Source: Vicugna pacos (lineage: Eukaryota; Chordata; Mammalia; Artiodactyla; Camelidae). From it: a stretch of 64,000 nucleotides of DNA. A program made the position numbers and the translations under genes. This document shows positions 35,042 to 45,150 of this stretch, one piece after another. The stretch's first letter is position 1; each line of letters begins with the position of its first letter. The stretch covers positions 32,102,501-32,166,500 of the forward strand of contig NC_132992.1 in NCBI RefSeq assembly GCF_048564905.1, given 5' to 3'. Under the pieces are notes generated by a model, which saw only the letters and a program-made list of their open reading frames with translations, had not been told where the DNA came from and searched no databases.

Positions 35042-35480
35042 TGTTAAAATGAAAGCCACAGACTCAAAATGGTGTCAGTTGTGCTAAAAGCCCATGATAC
35101 CAAACCTGGACTTAACATCTCACCCAAATGCAATGTCACCTTTCCCCAGAAATGTAATCTTAATCAGTCAGTAGAAATTTTCCAATTAACACTAGAGATG
35201 TAGTATGTCCCATGGGCACTCCCCATCCTCCAGAGGAAGAGGAGGCCATCTGCATGACAAAACCTCCACCCTCCCCCAAAAGAAGGCCTAAAAACAATCC
35301 TTTCTTTTCTTTTTCTAATGATCTCTTGCAGCATCCTTCTTCTTATAAAAACCTTCCACCTTGTAGCCCCCAGAGCACCCTTCCAGCTGCTGGATGGAAT
35401 GGGAAGCTGCCCGATTAATGAATTGCCTAATAAATCAATTAGATCTTCGTATTTACTCAGTTAAATTTTGCCTTTCAACT
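35042..35480 (+). mobile_element. Fossil solo LTR, MER-type
   Basis: The segment starts TGTTAAAATGAAAGCC and contains a TATA-like TTATAAAAACC near 35343 and an AATAAA near 35429, the usual order of LTR promoter and poly(A) signals. No internal region is seen. It is probably an old class I LTR; the family name is uncertain. Confidence 0.5.
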
Positions 35481-36135
35481 AAAGACTTGAGAAATTTTGA
35501 AGCACAATTGAGAGCTAGTAATAGCAAAGAGGGGACAACATAGAGAAAAGCTAAGCCCTTACCAGCATATAAGAAGAAATCTGCTTCCCGCTGAAGACTC
35601 TTTTCAATTAATAGCTCTGTTTTATTCTCTGATTCAAGCACTAGAACTTTATGATTGTAAAGGATATATCTTTATTGTCATTGTTTTTATCTGTATCTAT
35701 GTCATTATTTTTACCCGTCTCTCTCAGACGAGACTCCTGGATCAAAAAGAGACTCACATAAACAAAACAAAAGAAGGAAAATTTCAAAGACTAGATATTA
35801 GAAAATGGGGATTTTTTCACTTTTATTACCAAAGCTTTTTTTATATCAGGGGCAAATCTGAAATTTCATTTCCCAGGTTCAACATTGTATCTAAACCACA
35901 GAAATTCACCCTTTCCCGCTCACTCTCTATCTACCCCTTTCCAGCCCTTTCTCAGTTCACTTGACTTGAGAGGGTGGGGCTTTCTGTCACAGAGCATCCC
36001 CTGAGCAGGCTTCACTGGGTGAGCTGACAGGTTGGAGGAGCAGGAACAGTTCCAGAACAAGTCATGACACTCACCACCCAGGAGTGGAGTTATGTATCAT
36101 ACGCTGAAAACATCCCGGCAAGAAGGCGAGGCGTC
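35481..36135. other. Flank upstream of TRAV22
   Basis: No gene is recognised. The last 300 bp are the presumed TRAV22 promoter region. Confidence 0.45.
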
Positions 36136-36649
36136 ATGAAGAGGCTGGTGGGCGCTGTGCTGGGGCTTCTGTGTGCCCAGGTTTGCTGTGAGTTGGGGCT
36201 GCCCCGCAGGGAATGTGCAGGACTGAGCAGCTGCAGTGTTGTTGAGGGGACAGGGATGGGAGCTGAGGAGACTTGCAGACTTTCTATCCTCTTCATCATC
36301 GCTGGGGGCACTTTCAGGGCTTTGTAAGATTTAGTAACCCTTGCCTGTGACTGTTTCTCTGATTCTCATCAGGTGTGACAGGGGAGGATGTGGAGCAGAG
36401 TCCTCCAGTCCTGAGTCTCCAGGAGGGAGCCACCTCCACGCTGTGGTGCAAGTTTTCCAGCTCTGTGACCAGTGTGCAGTGGTATCGTCAGAACCCCGGG
36501 GGCCGCCTCATCCACCTGTTTTACGTTGCTTCAGGGACGAAGCACGATGGAAGATTCAGTGCCACGACAGTCATTCAAGAACGCCGCAGCTCCTTGAACA
36601 TTTCCTCTTCCCAGACCGCAGACTCAGCCACTTACTTCTGTGCTGTGAG
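36136..36649 (+). CDS. TRAV22: T-cell receptor alpha variable gene, TRAV22-like
   Basis: The leader exon is 36136-36187 (MKRLVGAVLGLLCAQVC), nearly the human TRAV22 leader, donor GTGAGT, 185-bp intron, and the V-exon is 36373-36649 after a CATCAG acceptor. The domain begins VTGEDVEQSPPVLSLQEGA and has Cys23 (LWCKFSSSV), Trp41 (VQWYRQNPGG) and Cys104 (ATYFCAVS), with the family motifs LIHLFYVASGTKHDGR and SSQTADSATYFCAV. It has an open frame and a good RSS, so it looks functional. An in-frame upstream ATG at 36064 precedes the chosen start, but the chosen one matches the family leader. Confidence 0.92.
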
Positions 36650-36688
36650 CACAGTGCTCCCCGGGCACCTGCAGCCTGAACACAAACC
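36650..36688 (+). other. 23-RSS of TRAV22-like gene
   Basis: Heptamer CACAGTG at 36650-36656, 23-bp spacer, nonamer ACACAAACC at 36680-36688. Confidence 0.93.
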
Positions 36689-36779
36689 CTCAGCGGGCTC
36701 GGCCCCCTCCAGCCACAGTCTCACCGTGAGGCCCCACACTGATTGGTAGGGCTTGATAGTCCTCACCTTATTGACAGAG

Positions 36780-37642
36780 TTTTTTTTGTTGTTGAAGTCC
36801 AGTCAGTTACAGTGTGTCTGTCTCTGGTGTACAGCACAGTATCCCAGTCATGCACATACACGCATATATTTGTTTTCATATTATTTTTCCATGAAAGGTT
36901 GTTACAAGATATTGAACATAGTTCCCTGTGCTATACAAAAGTAAGTTTTTTCCTTTTTCAGTTTTATTAGGTAGCGTTATTGTAGTTTGACTGCACATAC
37001 ACAATATATTACATGTAAATGCATATATACGATATACTGCACTTATTTTTAGTTTACATATATGTACTGACAGAAACTATTTCAAAATCTATGTTTATAT
37101 ATAGTAGCTAACATTTGTAAATCTCAAACTCCCAAATGTATCCCCTCCCACTCCCTTTTCCTGGTAACCATGAGATTGTTTACTAAGTCTGCGAGTCTGT
37201 TTCTATTTGATAGATGAGTTCATAGTGTCCCTTCCTTTTTCTTTTTTTTTAGATACCGGATATAAGTGATATCATATGGTATTTTTCTTTCTCTTCCTGC
37301 TGACTTCAGTTAGGATGACAATCTCCAGGTCTATCCATGTTGCTGCAAATGGCATTATTTTATTCTTTTTATGGCAGAGTAATATTCCATTGTATAAATA
37401 TACCACTGCTTCTTTATCCAGTCATCTGTTGATGGACATTTAGATGCTTCCATATCTAACGTACTATCAATAGCCAATATGGAAAATAGTATGGATTCTT
37501 TAAAAAGACTAAAGTGTTAGCATATGATCCAGCAATCCCACTCCTGGGCATATATCCAGAGAAAACTCTAATTCAAAACATACATGCACCCACTGCTGAT
37601 AACAATACTATCTACAACAGCCAAGAGATGGATAACTTAAAA
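36780..37642 (-). mobile_element. LINE-1 with inverted 5' part (twin priming)
   Basis: From a poly-T run at 36780 to about 37465 the sequence is the antisense L1 3' end, including GGTTGTTACAAGATATTGAA and ATCCAGTCATCTGTTGATGG. At about 37465 it switches to sense ORF2 text (GATCCAGCAATCCCACTCCT, CTACAACAGCCAAGAGATGG). In an intact L1 the end of the sense piece directly precedes the start of the antisense piece. This is the signature of twin-primed insertion. Confidence 0.8.
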
Positions 37643-37950
37643 AAAATTCTTTTTCTTCTACACTCAGAAAAAGGCTAACTTCAAGGACGTCTGTTTTTAT
37701 TTGAAACTTAACATCTGCAAATGAAGTTGACATGATATCACAACTTATTACATTATCCTTGATGAAGATTGGAAAATGAATTTCACTTTGCAGCTCATTC
37801 CTGTCAGAATAGTGATGTTGCTGCTCGGTACTCCTCTAAGCCATGGGTTCCAAAGTCCCCTTTTTCAAGCAGTTGTGGATTATTTTAGGGTGATATTGTC
37901 CACATGGCAGTGAGAGTGCTCATTGCATCAAGAACACATCATTTTAAAAG
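37643..37950. other. Unassigned sequence 3' of the inverted L1
   Basis: Nothing is recognised here apart from ordinary AT-rich sequence. Confidence 0.4.
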
Positions 37951-38370
37951 TCTCAATGTTACCCAGTTTAAAAATGAGCAAAATATTTAATCAGAATCTT
38001 CATAAAAGATATATACTCTACACCAAGAATCAATGAAATATGTCCCATGAGCCAAATCCATCCAGACACCTACTTCTGTAAATAAAATTTTATTGGAACA
38101 TAGCAATTCCCATGTTTAAAATGTATTATCAGTGGCTTCTTTCATGCTGCAAATGGCAGAGTCTAGTAGTCGCAACACAGACTGAATGGCCTGCAAAGCC
38201 AAAAGTATTTACTATTCTACACATTATGGTTAAAGTTTGCAAAACCCTTTGCTACATCATTAGCCATCAGGGAAATTCAAATTACTACCGCATGAGATCA
38301 CTATAACCCATTATGTTGGCTAAAAATGAAAGGATAACTATTTCAATTGTTGACAGAAAGGGACAAAAAC
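37951..38370 (+). mobile_element. LINE-1 fragment interrupted by a DNA-transposon relic
   Basis: Flanking L1 ORF2-like text lies at about 37960-38045 and 38255-38340 (TCATTAGCCATCAGGGAAAT). Between them, about 38045-38250, sits an older element containing TAAATAAAATTTTATTGGAA and a CTGCAAATGGCAGAGT stretch, which resembles a hAT-type nonautonomous transposon. Confidence 0.55.
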
Positions 38371-39972
38371 TGTCTAATTTAAAAACTATTTAGATTCATG
38401 TTCTCTTCAGTGTGAAGGGCTCTTTTGAGCTGATGTTGATATTATGGGAAGAAAGATGGCCCTATGCAGTGATTCTGCCTGAGGACCAATTTCCCAACAA
38501 GGGCTAATCTTCTGTCTAAGGAAATCATTGGTGCAAGAAGACTCAGTCACTTATTCCATTGGTCTGATTCACACATGGATGATGAACATGAATTTTTAAG
38601 AAGCTGTATATAATGTTTCAATGGAACTTCTCTCTATGGCCACCAAGGGGCAATGCCGCTTCAGAGAACACTCTTTGTCCCACATACAGATGTAGAATAT
38701 TCTACAAGTAGCCAGAAGTTATTCTTTGAAAATCTAACAAATTCCTATCTCCTACTTTGCTTGAATTTACATCTATCAATCATGTAGTCTGAGGAGCGGG
38801 CGCTCTGACCAGTGTCTCCTGTTGGACCATGATGATGTTCTACTTTAGTAGGATTTGAGATGACATCAAATGCAGAAACACCACGTTCCCTCTGTGCTTC
38901 GGGGAAAAAACGTGCTCCCTATTTCTTTTAACTTCTATTATTTATAATGCAGATCAGCGCTATTTTTATGGCTGCTCTGGAATTATCCTCAATTTATACC
39001 TCTATATTCTGTTGTGTTAAATCAAAAGCCAAACTGATTCCTCACAGTTTTGTATCTTGCCTATGAGGATGAAGTGTGAAGAAAATGTTAAATGTTTGTT
39101 CAAATATGGAATAAGAACTACCAAACTGTTGTATCCTGAATGTATTCCTAAGATCTACCAAAAATGTTGTATTCTTGAATTTCTTCATGGCCCCATATCT
39201 TCCAAAGTCAGCAGAATTTTTCGATCTTCTATCCATTTGGAAAGGAAAACTTTTTCAGAACAGATTATTCTAGTACTTCTTAATTTCTCTTCTCCATGTA
39301 TATTATTAGAAATATTTCTTTTGCTTGGTATATATATTTTAGAAAAAATATCAAGAAACTGAAAGTGATTTAATGATATTTTGTCATTTCTTAGGGTGGA
39401 ATAAAATCTGGACACATCTGAAAGACTCCAATAAAATTTAAGTTCCCTGAGGGAAAAGAACTGTATATTCTTTCTGTTCTGATCCATGGCCTTCGCTTAT
39501 AATGGTATATTGTGCCCCTTGTGTGTCTTCAATGAACTGTAATTAGCATTTATAATAAAAGAGAAATACCCCTCTACATGCTGATCTTGTGACTTTGTGG
39601 GATTCCATTTTTCCCCATTGTAAAATAATATTACTCCTGTTAAGACTTCAACCTGTTCTGGTGCATTATTTTAATATTCTAGATGTGAAGAAATGGAAGC
39701 TGAGGAATGGAGGAGGGAAATCTGAAACTGATCTTTATCCATGTGTAAGGATGAGATTTCTGATTCCCAATGAATGTAATTTTCAGCATTTCTAACTAAG
39801 AGCAAAATAAGGAAATGCTTGCTTTGAGGAAAATAGTTCTAAGTGAAAGCACTTGTGACAGGGAGGAGCCCGTTGACAAAAATTGAAAGGTGGAAGTTAA
39901 AGTCAGCTTCCTCGCTGGCTGAGAGGACCAGAGGCCCACCTGGGCTGTCACTGAGCTTTGGTGCCAGGAAAA
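38371..39972. other. Intergenic region upstream of TRAV23
   Basis: No gene is recognised. A CTCF-like CCACCAAGGGGCAATG lies at about 38640. The open frames around 39042-39487 are AT-rich and have no recognised product. The final 200 bp are the expected promoter. Confidence 0.45.
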
Positions 39973-40477
39973 ATGGACAAGCTTCTGGGAGCATTATTTT
40001 TAATTCTGTGGCTTCAACTAAGCTGTGAGTTATGGAAGAGAAACTCTAGGCTATGTCATAAATTTGCAGGAATGAGAAAATGGGGGTGTGGACAAATTCA
40101 TGCAGGTAGAAACTTTAAGAAAGACATATGAATTTGTGGACCTAATGACTTTTCTTTTTATTCAGGGGTGAGTGGACAACAGAATGGAAAAAGTGAGCAA
40201 CAGCAGGTGAAACAGAGCCCTCAACCCCTGGCAGTCCACGAAGGAGCGATTTCAGTTCTTAACTGTACTTATGAGAATGATGCATTTCACTACTTCCCAT
40301 GGTACCGGCAATACCCTGGTCAAGGCCCGGAATTCTTGATAGCCAAAAGTTCAGGTGGGAATAAAAAGGAAGATGGAAGATTCACGGTTTCCTCCAATGG
40401 AAGTGCCAAACTCTTCTCATTGCACATCAAGGACTCCCAGCCCGGAGACGCAGCCACCTACTTCTGTGCAGCAAGTG
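39973..40477 (+). CDS. TRAV23/DV6: T-cell receptor alpha/delta variable gene, TRAV23/DV6-like
   Basis: The leader exon is 39973-40024 ([17 protein letters not shown]), donor GTGAGT, 141-bp intron, and the V-exon is 40166-40477. The mature start [20 protein letters not shown] is the long N-terminus typical of TRAV23. The domain has Cys23 (LNCTYEN), Trp41 ([16 protein letters not shown]) and Cys104 (ATYFCAAS), plus SAKLFSLHI and [15 protein letters not shown]. In human the gene can join J-alpha or D/J-delta; the same dual use is likely here because TRDV1 follows next. No lesion is visible. Its heptamer carries one change (CACAGAG). Confidence 0.92.
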
Positions 40478-40516
40478 CACAGAGCTCCCCAGGCACCTGC
40501 AGCCTGTACCCAAACC
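40478..40516 (+). other. 23-RSS of TRAV23/DV6-like gene
   Basis: Heptamer CACAGAG at 40478-40484 (consensus T changed to A at position 6), 23-bp spacer, nonamer ACCCAAACC at 40508-40516. Confidence 0.88.
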
Positions 40517-40699
40517 TGCAGCCGGGGCTCCAGCCAAATCCTGATGTGTAGATGAAATATTCACACAGAGACACGCAGCCCCCCCCCACATACACACTCA
40601 GACACTCTGTTAGTCCATAAAACAATCTTAGTACATTTTAAAAAACTGACATTATGCAGAATTTCTACCTTGACCAAAAGTTAAATTGATTTAGAAAAT

Positions 40700-43130
40700 C
40701 AATCGCAAAAAATTCTCTCTAGAAACTCCCAAATACTTGGAATTTATACACTAAGTTTTAAAATAACCCATTAATTAAAGAAGCGATTACAATGGCTATT
40801 AGAAAATATTTAGAAAGAAGATATAGTGAGAAAACTCACAAATAAGTATATGCGGGACACAGCTAAAATAGTAGATAAAAGCAAATTTATCTTTTAAATA
40901 CTTATATTATTATCAAAGAAAAAAGGTTGCACGAAAATTATCTAATCTTTCAACAAAAGAAGATAGAAAAATAACAAGTTACCCACCATAATCTGAAAGA
41001 AAGAAAAAAATAAAAATTCAAATTGGTGACCCTAAAGCATACTGTAGAGATAATCATGAAATACAACGTTAATTATTTTAAAATGATTAATAACGTTGAT
41101 ATACTTGTGACTAGAATTATCAATGGAGTTATCAATGAACTAAAACAGAGGAAACACAAAATATAAATAGGAGGAATGAAAAAGAAAACCACATACAAAT
41201 GCTGTAATGCTAGAAGGATAATGAAGGAATATTATTAACAATTTTATTCCACTGAATAAGAATACGGATGTAGACCCACACAAGTAAGGAAAACTGAGTT
41301 TTTGACAAGGTGTAAAGACAATTCAATGAAGGAAAGATAGTCAGATCAGCAAATGATGCTGCAAACATTGGATATTCATACGAAAATAACTGAAATTTGG
41401 CCTAAATCTAACACTTGTTAGAAAATTTGAGGACAGTCTAAAAATGGATCATGCATCCAAGTGTAAAATGTGAAACTGTAAATCTTTCAGGAAAAAGCCT
41501 AAGAAAAATTTTAAGACCTAGCGCTAGACAAAATGGTTTTAGAGATGATACCAGATGCACACTGCATTAAAAACTAAATAAATTAGATTGCATCAAAATT
41601 AAAAATGTTTGCTCTGTGAAAGACATTATTAAGAGAGTGAAAAGTACAAACTACAGATGGGCAGGAAATATTTGCAAAACATATGTTTATCAAAGGTCTG
41701 GTATTCAGAATATAGTGAATTCTCTAAACTCAGCAGGAAGAAACAGACAAGCCAGGTATAAAATGAACAGAAGACTCACACAGACACTTCACCAAAGAAG
41801 ATGCGTGATAGGGAAATAAGCCTATAACTAAGTTGTATAAACAAGAGTTCAACATCATTAGCCACTAAAGAAGCGCAAATCAAAGCCACAGCGAGCCACT
41901 CCACATCTATCAGAATGGCTAAAATAAAACATACTGACAATGCCAAGTTCTGGCAAGGATGCAGGGAAATTGAATCACTCATAAATTGCAGGTGGATGAG
42001 TGGTCCAGTCATTCTGGAAAACAGTTCAACAGTTTCACGTTAAGTTAAGCATTCACTTAGCTTATGGCCCAGCAATCACATTTCTGGGTATTTATATGTG
42101 AGGAATGAAAGACTTCTGATCACACAGAGATCTGTACATGAATATTCATGGTAGCTATATTTGTGATGGCCCCAAACTGGAAGCCACCCAAATGTTCTTC
42201 ATTGGATAAATGGATAAATATACTTTGACATATTACTTGTAGATCTTCCTCAACTTATGATGGAGTTAGATCCCAATAAACCATTGTAAGTTGAAAATAT
42301 CATAAGTCAAAAATGCATTTAATACACAAACTTAGGCAGCATCACAGTTTAGCCTAGCCTGGCCTCCTTTAAATGTGCTCAACACTTACATTATCCTCCT
42401 GCTGAGAAAAATAATCTAACACAAAGTCTATTTTATACTAAAGTGTTGCAAATCTCACGTAATTTATTGGGCACTGTGCTGAAAGTGAAGAACAGAATGG
42501 TTGAGTGGGTACAGAATGGCTCTAAGTGTACCATGGATTGTTTCACCCTGGCGATCCCGGGGCTTGCTGGGCGCTCAGCTTTGTGTTCCTGCCCATCACC
42601 AGCAGAGAATATCACACTGCATGTCGCTGCTTGGAAAAGATCAAAATCCAAAATCAAAGTATCGTGTCTACAGAATGCATATGGCTTTCTGACCACCATA
42701 ATCATAAGTTGAAGAACAAAGTCTGTAGTGACTGAAAGGAACAGACTATAGCCACATGCAATAAACTAGGTGGATCCCAAGGGTGTTGTGCTAAATGGAA
42801 AAAGTCACACTCAGGAGGCTACATAGTGTGTTATTGCACTCATTGGATTATTATGATTCCATACATAATGTACGATGTTACCCATACAACATTCTCAAAA
42901 GGGAAAAATACAGAGGCAAGAAAGCAATCAATTCTTTCCAGGAGTTTGCAGGGGTTGCAGGGGTGGGGAGTGTGTGAAAAGGGAAGTTCTTTAGGGTGAT
43001 GGAACAGTTCTGTTTCATATTAGTGGTGGTTACCAGAACCCATACATGTGATAAAATTTCCTAAAGCTATATATCAAAAAATTGCATATAAAAATTGACA
43101 CACCAGAGTAAGATCTGTATTTTAATAACA
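40700..43130 (+). mobile_element. Old LINE-1, sense orientation, with a DNA transposon inside
   Basis: ORF2-like text begins near 40700 (GACACAGCTAAAATAGTAG), continues through TTTTTGACAAGGTGTAAAGA and CAAGTTCTGGCAAGGATGCA, and ends with an L1M-type 3' UTR (GGTGATGGAACAGTTCTG, CATACATGTGATAAAATTTC). It is degraded and internally shortened. A DNA transposon interrupts it at about 42240-42716. Confidence 0.7.
42240..42716. mobile_element. Nonautonomous DNA transposon relic (mariner/Tigger-like)
   Basis: The ends are imperfect inverted repeats: TTCCTCAACTTATGATGG at about 42246-42263 and the reverse complement of TTCTTCAACTTATGATTATG at about 42694-42713. The CTTATGATGG end and the TAAGTTGAAAATATCATAAG tract are typical of Tigger-related elements. 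It sits inside the L1, so it inserted later. Confidence 0.6.
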
Positions 43131-44560
43131 TTTTAAGAATATCAATTTTCCAGCACATACATATATATATATATATATATGACATGTATAATTATTACAT
43201 ATAAATATACGTTGCACATAGAACATCATGCTGCTCCCCAGGCTGTTGAGGGCATTCCTGGTCTCCTCTGCTTGGTTACAACTAATTTCACACCAGGGCA
43301 TCAGCTGCATGTCAGGACTCAGAGATGAAATGGGACAGAAGAGGAGACATCTCAACTAAATACAAACTTTCTTCCAAAATTCACGATTTATTTTGACCTT
43401 AAAAGCAAAGAATAGGCACTTTTTTAGACACTCTGTCTGTACTTTCTCTTCTAGTTGTTTATCTGCCTTTGGTCCTTTATATTAATCTATCCATTGAAAC
43501 AATGAAACCACATGGAAGGTTGACAGCTACATTCTCCATGACATGTAACATAAAAACTTCAGTTCCCAGCTCTGTGGTGTTGACACACACTAAGTGTTTG
43601 CAGACCGTAGATACCACATTCTGCAGGAGTGTGTTATAGCACTGGGCCTCAGAAATATCTGACATGCTTCTTGGCTTTATTTTACAAAGAGAAAACTTAC
43701 CAGTCACTAACAAGTGAGACTGAACACTTTGGAGCGATGGGATAGAAAATGTGACTTCAGGACAACTCTTGGACACATGGTCTATTAAGTCAAGTTCTGC
43801 TTGTGGAGGGTACAGGACTGAAAAGCCTGACACTCTTCAAAATCTGATAAATAAGACTCAATGTCAGATTTCAAAAGAAACACGATTTTATTCTTCTTAT
43901 AACTTTGCAAAACCCAAGCAACTGAATAGATTCTGAAAGTCAGAAGGACCAATTTTTTGTCACTTGATGTTAAAGTAACTTTATTTATTGAAAACCTAAG
44001 TAGAGCCCTAGAACCAAGTAAGGAAGGAAGAGATTTGTTAATTATTGGGGATAAGATGCCTTTCACCACGAAGGCAAAGGTCTGTGAGTTTTTCAAAAGA
44101 GTCATTAGATTCTGGATGGAGAAAAGTAAGTGGAAGTTAAATAAATGGCCAGGAAGTAGACTGCAAGAAGAGTTCAGACGCTAGACTACATTCTACTTCA
44201 AACAGGCTGGCAAGATTATTCAGCTGAAAAATGATCAATCTATATCAACTTGTTTAATCTGCAGTTCCCCTCAGCTCGAACCGTTCATACGAACTGATTT
44301 TCCCATGACCTTTTCAGGTACTGCCGAACTTAATGACCACGGAAAGAGCAGTAGACAAAGTGAAGGTTTGTGGTGAGCCACGTTATTCCCAGCTGTGCAC
44401 ACAGACCACGTGGTCTATGAACAGCACACACCCTCCTTCCTGTTTGGGGGAGGCACATCGGAACCCAGGTACCATGTGCATGTGGTGACAGGGACTCAGA
44501 GACACAGAGCTCTCGGCTCAGGCAGAACTAAACACATCTGTGCAGCGGAGCCCATGCCTC
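43131..44560. other. Intergenic region upstream of TRDV1
   Basis: A (TA)n run lies at about 43161-43180. The minus-strand open frame at 43477-43833 has no recognised product. The last 250 bp are the expected TRDV1 promoter region. Confidence 0.45.
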
Positions 44561-45111
44561 ATGCCGCTCTCCAGCCTGCTCGGGGTCTTCCTGGCCCTCA
44601 TCTTCTCGGGTAAGGATGCTTCCAAAATGGGTGGGAATGTTCAGGTTGAATGGATTGCAGACTGTACTTCACAGGGACTTGGGGAGGAAAGGAATATTGG
44701 AGAAAAGCTTGCATATCATGATTCAATTTGGCTTTTCTTTGGGACCTAAATTAGTCTCATTCCTACATTATTCTACTCACTACTTCAGCTCTGTTTTCTG
44801 ATTTTTCCCACAGGATCAGGAGTGGCCCAGACAGTTACTCAAGACCAGCAAGCCGTATCCTCTCACGTGGGGGAGACAGTCGCCCTGAACTGTCGGTATG
44901 GAACAAGTGCTAGCATATACTATATTTTTTGGTACAAGCAGCCTCCCAGTGGAGAGATGACTTTCCTTATTCGTCAGGATTCATCTAGTGGGAATGCCAA
45001 GAGTGGCCGCTACTCTGTAAACTTCCGGATAGCAGAAAAATCCCTCAGCCTCATCATCTCAAACATACAGCTGGAGGATTCTGCAAAGTACTTCTGTGCT
45101 CTCAGAGAAAG
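44561..45111 (+). CDS. TRDV1: T-cell receptor delta variable gene, TRDV1-like
   Basis: The leader exon is 44561-44609 ([16 protein letters not shown]), donor GTAAGG, 204-bp intron, and the V-exon is 44814-45111. The ATG at 44561 was chosen over 44552 because only its frame gives the hydrophobic leader in phase with the V-exon. The domain begins [19 protein letters not shown] and has Cys23 (LNCRYG), Trp41 ([14 protein letters not shown]) and Cys104 (AKYFCALRE). The TRDV1 marks are [16 protein letters not shown] and [12 protein letters not shown]. It lies between TRAV23 and TRAV24, as human TRDV1 does. It serves gamma-delta T cells. Its RSS is the only fully consensus one in the window. Confidence 0.92.
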
Positions 45112-45150
45112 CACAGTGCTTGAAGTAATAGGATAAGCCTAACAAAAACC
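45112..45150 (+). other. 23-RSS of TRDV1-like gene, full consensus
   Basis: Heptamer CACAGTG at 45112-45118, 23-bp spacer at 45119-45141, nonamer ACAAAAACC at 45142-45150. Both elements match the canonical consensus exactly. Confidence 0.96.

Noticed and set aside
43477-43833. Minus-strand 118-codon open frame
   Set aside because: No recognisable family, no splice context and no RSS. I could not tell a relic from chance.
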